Shown: one piece after another, positions 55,585-64,000 of the stretch
How the letters are laid out: each line of letters begins with the position of its first letter
Position numbering within the stretch: position 1 is the stretch's first letter
Origin: CAWAVN01 sp963844315
GTDB taxonomy: Bacteria; Planctomycetota; Planctomycetia; Planctomycetales; Planctomycetaceae
Reading direction: 5' to 3'
NCBI GenBank assembly: GCA_963844315.1
Contig: CAWJOC010000032.1
Coordinates: 62,001-126,000 of the forward strand
DNA: 64,000 nt
Translations under genes and position numbers: made by a program
Notes under the pieces: generated by a model
What the model saw: the letters and a program-made list of their open reading frames with translations, nothing else
Databases searched by the model: none
Told to the model about the DNA's origin: nothing

Positions 55585-55749
55585 GGGGCAATCGATCACA
55601 ATATGTGGTGGTCTCAAAAATCCCCCTCTCAATGGATGCGCGGGGCAAAAGGACCGCTTGTCGAGAGATTGGGGATGTGAGTATACTTCGATATTGTGCC
55701 CGAAACCTTCGGGCCTGTTTATCTTAGCCAAAAAATGGGTGAAATCACC

Positions 55750-57162
55750 ATGACGAAACGTTTCCTGGCCATCTGCGGCACGGTTACCACGATGAGTCTC
55801 CTTGCCGTGGGGGGCTGGCTGATGCTTCAGCCGGAACCCGCCCAAGCCGCCAATCCCGATTGGCTCACGGACATGCAAAAAGCCCAGGAAATCGCGGCCA
55901 AGGAAAAGAAAGATTTGCTCATCAATTTCACCGGCTCGGACTGGTGCGGTTGGTGCATCCGGCTGAAGGACGAAGTTTTCACCAAAGAGGGATTCGAGAA
56001 AGCCAAGGACAAGTTCGTGCTGGTCGAAATGGACTTTCCCTCGGATGAAAGCATCGTGCCTCCCAAAACCCGCGAGCAAAACGAGACTTGGAGCAACCGC
56101 TTCGGCATCGAGGGCTTTCCCACCATCGTTCTGACGGATGCCCAAGGACGCCCGTATGGTTCCCTGGGATACGTCGAGGGCGGTCCACCGGCGTTTTTGG
56201 CCCAATTGGACAAAGTCGCCAAAGTCCGCGAATCGCGGGATGCGGATTTCGCCAAGGCGAAAGAGGCGAAGGGGTTGGAGAAGGCCAAACTGCTGGCGTC
56301 GGCCATCGAAAAAATCCCCGCAGAATACCAATTGCCCAGTTACCGCGCCGAGGTGCAGGAAATCATTTCGCTGGACGGCCAGGACCAGGCCGGTTTGAAA
56401 ACCCAATTCACGAAAATCGTGCATCAATCCGACGCCAACGAACGCCTGAAAAAACTCCAGGAGGAGGTTCGCGTCGCCTACGACAAAGATGGAGCGGACG
56501 CCGCTTTGAAACTGGTCAAAGAGGCCATCCAATCCGAGGAAGCAAAAACGAACCCCGTCCTCAAGAGCAATTTGGCCCAAGCCGAAGTGCATCTGATGGT
56601 GACCTTCGGCCAAACCGACAAGGCTCTGAAAGCCTACGACGCTTTAATCGCGGATGCCGGAGACGATGCCCAGGCTCAATTGGCCTATTTGACGAAAAAA
56701 GCGGAAGTCCTTTCCGAGGCCGAACGATTCGAAGAAGCCCTGGAGGCTTACAATTCCCTGCTGCCGAAAACCGAAAAAGGCACGGACGAGTGGCTGACCG
56801 TGCAACTGCATCGCGGGGAACTCTTGAAGAAGGACAAAAAGCCCAAGGACGCCGCCGCCATCTTCGATGAGATGCTGACCGCCGAGTCGCTGGTTCCGGT
56901 GCAAAAGGCGATGCTCCTCGTTTATGCCGCCGAAGCCTATCATGAAGCCAAACTCACGGAAGAAACATCCGCCCGTGCCCAAAAGGCCCAGACGCTGCTC
57001 AAGGAACTGAGCGAATCCGAGGAATTCCCTCCCCAATTCATTGAGCAACTGAAAGGCCGCTTGAAAGACGTCTCCGGGGAAAAGAAAACCGAAGAGAAGT
57101 CCGAGAAGGCGGAGTCTAAGACCGAAGAGAAGTCCGAGAAAGCGGAACCTAAAGCCGAATAA
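55750..57162 (+). CDS. Exported thioredoxin-fold protein with TPR-like tail
   Basis: 470 aa from ATG 55750; an earlier ATG would place extra residues ahead of a clean signal anchor (FLAICGTVTTMSLLAVGGWL). Thioredoxin domain about 36-155 with the redox pair C66-GW-C69 (SDWCGWCIRLKDEVF) and cis-Pro GIEGFPTIVL. The remainder is helical with TPR-like repeats (KALKAYDALIADAGDDAQAQLAYL, EEALEAYNSLLP). The end is a tandem repeat of TEEKSEKAE units, Glu/Lys-rich. Likely a periplasmic thiol-disulfide protein or chaperone. A clear intrinsic terminator follows the stop. Confidence 0.88.
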   Translation: MTKRFLAICGTVTTMSLLAVGGWLMLQPEPAQAANPDWLTDMQKAQEIAAKEKKDLLINFTGSDWCGWCIRLKDEVFTKEGFEKAKDKFVLVEMDFPSDESIVPPKTREQNETWSNRFGIEGFPTIVLTDAQGRPYGSLGYVEGGPPAFLAQLDKVAKVRESRDADFAKAKEAKGLEKAKLLASAIEKIPAEYQLPSYRAEVQEIISLDGQDQAGLKTQFTKIVHQSDANERLKKLQEEVRVAYDKDGADAALKLVKEAIQSEEAKTNPVLKSNLAQAEVHLMVTFGQTDKALKAYDALIADAGDDAQAQLAYLTKKAEVLSEAERFEEALEAYNSLLPKTEKGTDEWLTVQLHRGELLKKDKKPKDAAAIFDEMLTAESLVPVQKAMLLVYAAEAYHEAKLTEETSARAQKAQTLLKELSESEEFPPQFIEQLKGRLKDVSGEKKTEEKSEKAESKTEEKSEKAEPKAE

Positions 57163-57180
57163 ATCTTTCAGTGCATTCCG

Positions 57181-57223
57181 CAGGGCGAGCAAAGCCTGAC
57201 GTTGGTTTTGCTCGCCCTGTTTT
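57181..57223 (+). terminator. Intrinsic terminator of the thioredoxin-like gene
   Basis: CAGGGCGAGCAAA and TTTGCTCGCCCTG form a perfect 13-bp stem with a 13-base loop, followed by TTTT. It lies 19 bases after the stop codon. Confidence 0.8.
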
Positions 57224-57323
57224 CACATGAGCGCTATCGCCAACTGTGGCAGCAGTCGGTAAAATTCCCCGTTTTCGCGGGAAGTTTTTGCAGCAACACT
57301 TTTTTACTCACAGATTTAAGGCA

Positions 57324-58997
57324 ATGTCTCAGCAATACATATTCACGATTGAAGGTCTCACCAAGCATTTCGGCGAGAAGGAAGTTCTGCACAACATCTG
57401 GCTGGCGTTTTATCCCGGCGCGAAGATTGGGGTGCTCGGCAACAACGGAGCGGGGAAAAGCTCGCTCCTCAAAATCATGGCCTTGGAAGATACCGATTTC
57501 ATGGGGACCGCCCGGCCCATGAAGGGGATACGCATCGGCTATTTCCCACAGGAACCCAGGCTCGACCAATGGGAAACTGTGGAAGAGTGCATTCAAGATG
57601 CCGTCCGCGATTCGCAGGGGATTTTGGACCGCTACAACGAAATCAATATGAAGCTTTGCGAGGATCTCTCTCCGGAAGACATGGAGGATTTGCTCACCGA
57701 GCAGTCGAAGGTCCAAGACCAGATTGATGCCGCCAATCTGTGGGAGTTGGACCGACTGGTGGAGATGGCGATGGACGCGATGCGACTGCCGCCCGGCGAT
57801 GCCAAGATTGCGAATCTCTCCGGCGGCGAGAAACGCCGGGTCGCGCTGTGCCGGTTGGTGCTGCAAACCCCGGACATGCTGCTTTTGGATGAACCGACCA
57901 ACCACTTGGATGCCGAGTCGGTCGCCTGGCTGGAACGGTATCTGCACGATTTCAAGGGAACCGTGGTGGCGGTCACGCACGATCGGTATTTTCTGGATAA
58001 CGTCGCCGGTTGGATTTTGGAACTCGACCGGGGCCACGGCTATCCGTATGAAGGCAACTATTCCTCGTGGCTCGAACAAAAACAATCCCGCCTTGCCGTC
58101 GAGCAAAAACGCGAAACCCGCCGGCAAAAGGAATTGGCCCGCGAACTGGAATGGGTCCGCATGTCGCCCAAAGCCCGGCAATCCAAAAACCGGGCACGAT
58201 TGCAGCGGTACGAGCAACTAGCCGCCCAGGAATACGATGCCCGCGATGAAGCCCCGGACATCCAAATCCCCGTCGCCCGCCCTTTAAGCGATCTGGTCGT
58301 CAGGGCCAAGGATGTGTCCAAAGCCTTCGCCGATAAGCTCTTGTTCGAGAATCTGAATTTCGATCTGCCGCGCGGCGGGATTGTCGGGGTCATCGGTCCC
58401 AACGGGGCCGGCAAGACCACGCTGTTCCGCATGATCGTGGGTCAGGAAGAACCGACCAGCGGCGAGTTGCGGATGGGCGAATCCGTCGAACTCTCCTACG
58501 TCGATCAAAACCGCGACCTGTTGAACGACGGCAAAACCGTGTACGAGGAAATCTCCGGCGGCGTCGATCAACTGGACGTCGGCGGCACGCGGATTCATGC
58601 CCGCGCCTATTGCGGACGCTTCAACTTCAAGGGGCAAGACCAGCAGAAAAAAGTCGGCCAGCTTTCCGGCGGGGAACGAAACCGCGTGCATCTCGCGAAA
58701 CTCCTTCGCTCCGGCGGGAATCTCTTGCTCTTGGATGAACCCTCGAACGATCTCGACGTGGACACGCTCAGGGCGCTCGAAGAGGGCCTGATGAACTTCG
58801 GCGGCTGCGCGATGGTCACAAGCCACGACCGCTGGTTCTTGGACCGCATCGCCACGCACATCTTGGCGTTTGAAGGCGACAGCCAAGTGGTCTGGCACGA
58901 AGGCAACTACGAAAGCTACGAAGCCGACCGCCACGCCCGCTTAGGCACTGATGCTGACAACCCCCACCGCATCCGCTACCGCCCAGTCGTTCGATAA
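57324..58997 (+). CDS. ettA: ABC-F translation factor, energy-dependent translational throttle
   Basis: 557 aa from ATG 57324, the usual EttA length. Two ABC domains: Walker A GNNGAGKS (39-46) and GPNGAGKT, signatures LSGGEKRR and LSGGERNR, Walker B LLLDEPTNHLD and LLLDEPSNDLD, with an arm insertion after the first Walker A (EDMEDLLTEQSKVQDQI) and a PtIM linker (RRQKELARELEWVRMSPKARQSK). There are no membrane segments. EttA-type proteins sit in the ribosomal E site and gate the first peptide bond according to ATP/ADP. A longer upstream frame lacks a sensible start. Confidence 0.95.
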   Translation: MSQQYIFTIEGLTKHFGEKEVLHNIWLAFYPGAKIGVLGNNGAGKSSLLKIMALEDTDFMGTARPMKGIRIGYFPQEPRLDQWETVEECIQDAVRDSQGILDRYNEINMKLCEDLSPEDMEDLLTEQSKVQDQIDAANLWELDRLVEMAMDAMRLPPGDAKIANLSGGEKRRVALCRLVLQTPDMLLLDEPTNHLDAESVAWLERYLHDFKGTVVAVTHDRYFLDNVAGWILELDRGHGYPYEGNYSSWLEQKQSRLAVEQKRETRRQKELARELEWVRMSPKARQSKNRARLQRYEQLAAQEYDARDEAPDIQIPVARPLSDLVVRAKDVSKAFADKLLFENLNFDLPRGGIVGVIGPNGAGKTTLFRMIVGQEEPTSGELRMGESVELSYVDQNRDLLNDGKTVYEEISGGVDQLDVGGTRIHARAYCGRFNFKGQDQQKKVGQLSGGERNRVHLAKLLRSGGNLLLLDEPSNDLDVDTLRALEEGLMNFGGCAMVTSHDRWFLDRIATHILAFEGDSQVVWHEGNYESYEADRHARLGTDADNPHRIRYRPVVR

Positions 58998-59012
58998 GGT
59001 TCCGCAATCACC

Positions 59013-59312
59013 ATGGAGAAGCGACCCAACGAGATTGGCGGAACCCGAGTCGTTGCCTGGGCTGTCGTTGATGCAACGATCAAACCAACTGGCAAATGCA
59101 CACATTGGGTTCTAGATCAAGTTGTCCCTCGCGCTACTCGGCTTGTTATTGGCCACGATGAACAGGATACGGGTGGCTACTTCTTGTTGGATTGTGATCG
59201 AGATTGGAATTCAATGGCAGACACTTGGCATCAAACTCTCGCCGAAGCCAAACATCAAGCCGAGTTCGAATACCAAGGAATTAGTCTCATGTTGGCAAGA
59301 ACTTCCATTTGA
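59013..59312 (+). CDS. Small hypothetical protein
   Basis: 99 aa starting 15 bases after ettA. The text GGTRVVAWAVVDATIKPTGK, VIGHDEQDTGGYFLLDCDRDWNSMADTWHQTLAEAKHQAEFEYQGI has the composition of a real folded domain, and the last part (WHQT.EEAK.QAEFEY) recalls small accessory or immunity-type proteins common in planctomycetes. No motif gives a function. The AT content is higher than in its neighbours. Confidence 0.6.
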   Translation: MEKRPNEIGGTRVVAWAVVDATIKPTGKCTHWVLDQVVPRATRLVIGHDEQDTGGYFLLDCDRDWNSMADTWHQTLAEAKHQAEFEYQGISLMLARTSI

Positions 59313-59504
59313 ACAGCCTTCATGCGAAATTCTTCCGCCTGAGTAGGCAAAGACGGGGGAAATTGGGTAGGCTTGAGGACTTCGCGAAATTGAAGCTGGT
59401 TTTTCCCGATTCGGTCTGCGGGAAGTTTTCGCATTGGGCAATTTCGGGCATTCGCGTACAATTCGGAACTTTCAATCAGGAATTTAGCGGGCACGGAGCC
59501 GTTT

Positions 59505-62500
59505 GTGACGTTAACTGAGCTTTTGGAAAATAAATTTCGGGCGGATTTGAGGTTTCGCGGGGAAACCTACGTCAAAGCCGAGCGCGTTTCGCTGATTCGG
59601 ATAACCCCCGATCAGGTCTTTGGCATTGTCCAGGACAGCGTGGAGTACGAAACCCAACTCAGCCGAACCGACGCCCAACTGAAGATGTATTGCACCTGCG
59701 AGCCATTCCAAAAGTCCGGGGTGTGCAAGCATTTGTGGGCCACGATTGTGGCGGTGCAGGAATCCGGCGTGGTCGTGGGAGCGGTGCGCCCGGTCACATT
59801 CCCCCCTTCGCCGCCGATGCGGAACCGTCGTTCTTGGATGTCGATCTTTGGGATGATGATGAATTGGACGACCCCGGCGATGTGTTCAATCCGCCCCCGT
59901 CCGCTCCCGCGAACGGACGCAGCGCCGTCCACGTCAAGCCGCGACTGAGGCCCTGGGAATCGAAGCTGCAAGATCTCAAGAACAAGATGCAGACCAACGA
60001 ACCGGCGGCTCCCAATGCCGGCCGCGAGCGGGAGATCTTCTATGAAATCGACGTGAGCGAAAGCCGTCAGGTGGGGCAACTCGTGATTCAAACCGCCCAA
60101 AGGCAACGCCGGGCCAACGGCCAATGGGGCAAGCTCAAACCTTTGAAACTTCGTCCCGGAAAACTGGATGAAGTGGAGCATGAAGACGACAGCAAAATTC
60201 TGGCGTACCTCTCCGGCGGAACCCCGGAGCGCACCAACTGGCACGCCCAGCAGGCCGAGATTCAAACGGCGGTGTATCGCTACCGCGTGCCGTTTGAACT
60301 CAGCGAATTGATACTGCCGCTGATGTGCCGCACGGGCCGGGTGCGGTATTTGAACTCCCATGAAAACGATTCCCAAACCCTGGCCTGGGATGAAGGTCCG
60401 CCTTGGGAATTGACCATGCGCGTCGCCTTCCATGAAGTCGATCAGGAATGGAAGTTGGAGGGCCTGTTAAAGCGCGAGAAGGAAACCCTGCCCGCCAAAA
60501 GTGCGGTGCTGCTGGTTCCTGGCGGACTGGTTCTCACGGAGACCAAAATCGCCCGGCTCATGGATTACGATGCCTTTGAATGGATTGATGTCCTCGCGTC
60601 GGACAATGCGCTTCGCGTGCCCGACGGCGAGCAGCAGGAACTGGTCGATTCCCTCTTGGACATGCCCACGCTGCCCCGGTTGGATCTTCCCAAGGAATTG
60701 CAGCTCAAGGAAATCACCTGCGATCCCAAGCCGCAATTGACGATCCAATCGCCGCGCGGCAAACGCTGGCATTTGGAGCGTCTGCAAGGCCAGGTGCAAT
60801 TCGATTATTTGGAATCCTTGATTCCGGCCAATAGCTCGCAATGGGCCTTGGTGCAACGGGAGCAGGGCCGGTGCATTTTGCGAAACCGCGACAAGGAGGA
60901 TCTCGCCTGGTCGCAACTGCACGAGTTGGGATTCCGGCGGATGTTGGATCAGCGCCGCCAAGGCCACGATGTCGAAATCGCCGCCCGCGGCTTGGGACCG
61001 GCGGTGAGGCGTCTGATTGACTTAGGTTGGCAAGTCCATGCCGATGGTAAGCAAGTCCGCCAGCCGGGGGAATTTCAGTTTCGCATCAAATCGGGGATTG
61101 ATTGGTTCGAGCTTCACGGCGATGTGCAGTTCGAGGGCTTGACCGTTTCCTTTCCGGAATTGCTGTCGGCCCTGGCCCGCGGGGACAGCACGATCCGCTT
61201 GAGCGATGGCTCCTTGGGCATCCTGCCGGAAGATTGGGCCAAGAAATTCGGACTTTTGGCCGGGTTGGGCGTCGCCGATGAAGACCACATGCGATTTGCG
61301 CACAATCAGGTCGCGCTCCTGGATGCCTTGCTCTCGGCACAACATCAAGTGGAGCACGATGAGACGTTCGCAAACTTGCGGAACCGCTTTCAAAACTTCA
61401 GCGGGATCGAATCCGCCGGGGAACCCAAGGGCTTCGAAGGCCAGCTTCGCGGCTATCAGCGCGAAGGGCTGGGCTGGTTGGAGTTCCTGCAGGAATTTCG
61501 TTTGGGAGGCTGCCTCGCCGATGACATGGGTTTGGGCAAAACCATTCAAGTGTTGGCCCTCTTAATGGACCGCCGAAGAACCGAATCCGAGAAATGTCCC
61601 TCTCTGATCGTCGTGCCCAAGTCGCTGCTTTTCAACTGGCATAATGAATGCACCCGCTTCACGCCGGAGCTTAGGGTGTTGGAATATACCGGTCTGGACC
61701 GCGAAGTGCTTCGTTCGCAGTTTGAAACCCACGACATTGTCCTCACCACCTACGGCACACTGCGGCGGGACATCGTCCACCTCAAGGACACCCGTTTCGA
61801 TTACGTGGTTTTGGACGAAGCCCAGACCATCAAAAACTCCGGCTCGCAGGTCGCGAAAGCCTCGCGGCTCTTGCAGGCCAATCATCGGGTCGCCTTGAGC
61901 GGAACGCCCATCGAAAACCACTTGGGCGATTTGTGGTCGATCTTTGAATTCCTGAATCCCGGCATGCTCGGACGCAGTTCAATCTTCAAAAGCTACGCCA
62001 ACGACTCCGGCGACGACAACACCCGGAACCTGCTCTCAAGCGCCCTGCACCCGTTCATTCTCCGGCGGACCAAAAGGCAAGTCGCCAGCGAATTGCCAGA
62101 GAAGCTCGAGCAAACCATCTACTGCGACATGGGGACCGACCAAGAGCGGCTCTATACCGAGCTTCGCGACCATTACCGCAGTTCGCTTTTGGGCCTGGTG
62201 CAAAAGCAGGGCTTGGGCAAATCGAAAATGCACGTTTTGGAGGCCTTGCTCCGATTGCGGCAGGCGGCGTGCCATCCGGCCCTTTTGGACAAGGGAACCG
62301 AGTTGGAAGGGTCCGCGAAGCTCGACGTGCTGGTTCCGCATCTGCAAGAACTCGTGGAAGAAGGCCACAAGGCGCTTGTGTTTTCGCAGTTCACCAGCAT
62401 GCTCAGCATCGTCAGGCGGCATTTGGAGCGCGAAGGCATCGTCTACGAATATCTGGATGGCCAGACCCGCGACCGCGCCGAGCGCGTGGAGCGGTTTCAG

Positions 62501-62818
62501 ACCGATCCCCATTGCCCGGTGTTCCTCATCAGCTTAAAGGCGGGCGGATTGGGTTTGAACCTGACCGCCGCCGATTACGTGTTTTTGCTCGATCCCTGGT
62601 GGAATCCCGCCGTCGAAGCCCAGGCCATCGACCGGGCGCACCGCGTGGGGCAGACCCGGCACGTTTTCGCGTACCGCTTGATCTGCCGCGGCACGGTCGA
62701 AGAAAAAATCGCCGAACTGCAAACCCAAAAACGCGATCTGGCCGACGCCATTCTGGAGGCGAACAACAACCTCCTGAAAGATCTCTCCACGGAAGATCTG
62801 GAATTGTTGCTGTCGTAG
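59505..62818 (+). CDS. SWIM-SNF2 family helicase, one frame break
   Basis: GTG start at 59505. The N-terminus has a SWIM zinc site (CTCEPFQKSGVCKHL, about residues 64-78), then a frame change in or near the C run 59801-59806 to IPPFAADAEPSFLDVDLWDDDE. After a long SNF2-associated region come the helicase motifs: DDMGLGKTIQ (I), VVPKSLLFNW, VLDEAQTIKN (II), LSGTPIENHLGDLWS (III), SQFTSMLSIVRRHL, LKAGGLGLNLTAADYVFLLDPWWNP (V) and DRAHRVGQTR (VI). About 1,105 residues. A dsDNA-translocating ATPase of the RapA/HepA-like group, likely in transcription or repair. Confidence 0.9.
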
Positions 62819-63153
62819 TGCGATCTCTCCACAACCAAAACGCTTGGAGATATCCCTTCTCCCTTGGGGGACCACCCTGCGGTCTGTGGCCGAAGGCCGG
62901 ATGAGGGGTAACGATTAAAGTTGGACGTCGATTCTAAATCCTGCCCCTCACCCTAACCCTCTCCCAAGGGGAGAGGGGACAAAACAGATGGGGCGAACTG
63001 CCTTTCCCTTGCAGTTTTCCCAGCCGGCCAAGACCGGTCTTGACCGTTGGGGAAGGTTTTCGTGTAATCCCTCGCGCCGGGAATCTCCGCGCATCGCCTT
63101 GATGTGACGCGGACAGTTCCGCCTTCCGACACTCAACGAAAATCCCAACCGGC
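62819..63153. other. 335-base spacer containing repeat B
   Basis: Half of it is dispersed repeat B (62832-62985). The rest precedes the LptF/G gene; a strong SD is not obvious (CAACCGGC before the ATG). No small gene seen. Confidence 0.5.
62832..62985 (+). repeat. Dispersed repeat B, copy 3
   Basis: Begins CACAACCAAAACGCTTGGAG, then TCCCTTCTCCCTTGGGGGAC, GGCCGAAGGCCGGATGAGGGG, AAAGTTGGACGTCGATTC, CCCTCACCCTAACCCTCTCCC and GGGGAGAGGGGACAAAAC. Same orientation and block order as the copy at 44671. Confidence 0.75.
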
Positions 63154-64000
63154 ATGCCCACCACGTTCGACCGCTATCTCCTGCGCCGCTATTTGCACGT
63201 GTTCGCCATTTTGCTGGTGAGCATGTACGGTCTGTACGTGGTCATCGACGGCTTTTCCAATATCGATGAGTTCCAGCAAGCGTCCGATGATCCCTGGGTG
63301 GTCGCTCAGTTGATGGGACGATTCTATGGATTTCAGTTCAGCGCGTTCTTCGACATGCTGGGCGCGATCCTCTCGGTGGTCTCCGTGATTGTGGTATTTG
63401 GACTGCTGCAAAAACACGGGGAAATCGCCCCGATCCTCGCGGCGGGCGTCCCCACGTTCCGGCTGATCCGGCCATTTTTATTCGGGACGATTTTTGTGAA
63501 TGCCCTGATTGTGGCCAATCAGGAATTCATCATCCCCGACATCGCCCACGTGCTCCAAGCCGAGCGCGCGGAACCAGAATCGGACGGCAAGAACGTGGAG
63601 CCGATTTACGATTACATCACGCACATCCGCATTGATGGCCGGGAGTTGTTCCTGGCCGACCAGCGCGTGGAGGGAGCCAACTTCGTCTTGCCCGTACCGG
63701 AAGTGGCGATGGATCTCATCACGCTGAATGCCCAGGAGGCCCGGTTTCGCGAAGCCACGGACGAGAGGCCCGCCGGTTGGCATCTGAAAGAGATAACGCC
63801 CCGGTTTTCCGAATTGCCGCTGACTACCGTGGGGAAGCGGATTGTGCTGCCGATGGAGAGCACCGACGATGTGTTCGTGGTGACGGACATCAGTTTCGAT
63901 CAGTTGAGCAACCGCAACACGAACTACAAATACGTCGGAACCTCGGAGTTGATCGAACGGATCCGAAACCCAGCCTTCGGGACGGCTTCGGTGCGGGCGC
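63154..64000 (+). CDS. LptF/LptG-type permease, N-terminal part (runs off the window)
   Basis: Open from ATG 63154 to the right edge, 282 codons with no stop. MPTTFDRYLLRRYLHVFAILLVSM gives the typical start of the YjgP/YjgQ family: a first membrane helix right after a D-RY-L-RR-Y motif. Two further helices follow (MLGAILSVVSVIVVFGLL, then FRLIRPFLFGTIFVNALIVAN), separated by the conserved HGEIAPILAAGV coupling segment, and then the start of the large periplasmic beta-jellyroll (VEPIYDYITHIRIDGRELFLA). Role: inner-membrane permease of the LPS exporter, paired with the LptB ATPase. F or G cannot be decided from this half. Confidence 0.88.
   Translation, partial: MPTTFDRYLLRRYLHVFAILLVSMYGLYVVIDGFSNIDEFQQASDDPWVVAQLMGRFYGFQFSAFFDMLGAILSVVSVIVVFGLLQKHGEIAPILAAGVPTFRLIRPFLFGTIFVNALIVANQEFIIPDIAHVLQAERAEPESDGKNVEPIYDYITHIRIDGRELFLADQRVEGANFVLPVPEVAMDLITLNAQEARFREATDERPAGWHLKEITPRFSELPLTTVGKRIVLPMESTDDVFVVTDISFDQLSNRNTNYKYVGTSELIERIRNPAFGTASVRA

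Noticed and set aside
55219..56613. 464-codon minus-strand open frame
   Set aside because: Only its last third (after 55584) is real, as the N-terminal part of the methyltransferase; the rest is antisense to the thioredoxin-like gene.
59309..59518. 69-codon plus-strand frame between the small hypothetical gene and the SNF2 gene
   Set aside because: Basic, motif-free text with no ribosome site; it runs into the start of the SNF2 gene in another frame.

Overview
The window reads as a chromosomal segment of a planctomycete (Planctomycetota). It carries two DUF1501 plus PSCyt1/DUF1549/DUF1553 gene sets, a Hanks-type Ser/Thr kinase with a DWG motif and a membrane-tethered sensor, a Tat-exported Gfo/Idh/MocA oxidoreductase, many secreted hydrolases, and an integrase relic of the type common in Gemmata relatives. 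Order-level placement (Gemmatales?) is only a guess. No plasmid, phage or CRISPR structure is present.

Layout. 1-9984 (+): end of aspartate ammonia-lyase, a possible small membrane protein, the kinase, then secreted or degradative proteins (GH71/99-like, beta-propeller, a decayed glycosidase-like gene, a unique secreted protein, a class C serine hydrolase, an esterase). 10031-19110: an FAD oxidoreductase with a sulfatase-derived leader (-), a SWIM-ATP ligase-WGR protein (+), and an overlapping operon PSCyt1/DUF1549/1553 > DUF1501 > alpha/beta hydrolase (-). 19291-24219: tRNA-Leu(CAA) with an integrase remnant, an orphan protein resembling components of MoxR/vWA-type conflict systems (+), and clpC (-). 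24931-30891 (+): a Clp_N-ThiD2-ThiE fusion, hemE-hemY, and a Gfo/Idh/MocA oxidoreductase. 31009-36533 (-): an unknown protein, a ParE/RelE-like toxin-antitoxin pair, and a second DUF1501 plus DUF1549/1553 set. 36843-47162: an FHA-GAF-PAS-adenylate cyclase, an unknown protein (-), a TsaC-LMW phosphatase fusion followed by rpiB (the same order as ywlC-ywlE-ywlF of Bacillus), and gcvH-gcvPA-gcvPB-lplA, a glycine-cleavage block with its lipoate ligase. 47237-55584 (-): a histidine kinase, a giant cyclase-cyclase-AAA-TPR protein with the architecture of animal soluble adenylyl cyclase, an MDR oxidoreductase, and a CCQHE-type methyltransferase. 55750-64000 (+): a secreted thioredoxin-fold protein, ABC-F EttA, a small unknown, a SWIM-SNF2 helicase, and the start of an LptF/LptG permease.

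Functional themes are signal transduction (Ser/Thr kinase, two cAMP-type cyclases, histidine kinase), heme and thiamine synthesis, glycine cleavage, and extracytoplasmic polymer breakdown.

Two genome-level features stand out. Spacers are packed with dispersed palindromic repeats; at least six families are seen and two have three copies each. In addition, about 19 single- or two-base frame breaks interrupt otherwise well-conserved genes, including five in clpC. That pattern suggests indel errors in the assembly more than true gene death, so broken genes are annotated as single genes with the break position given.
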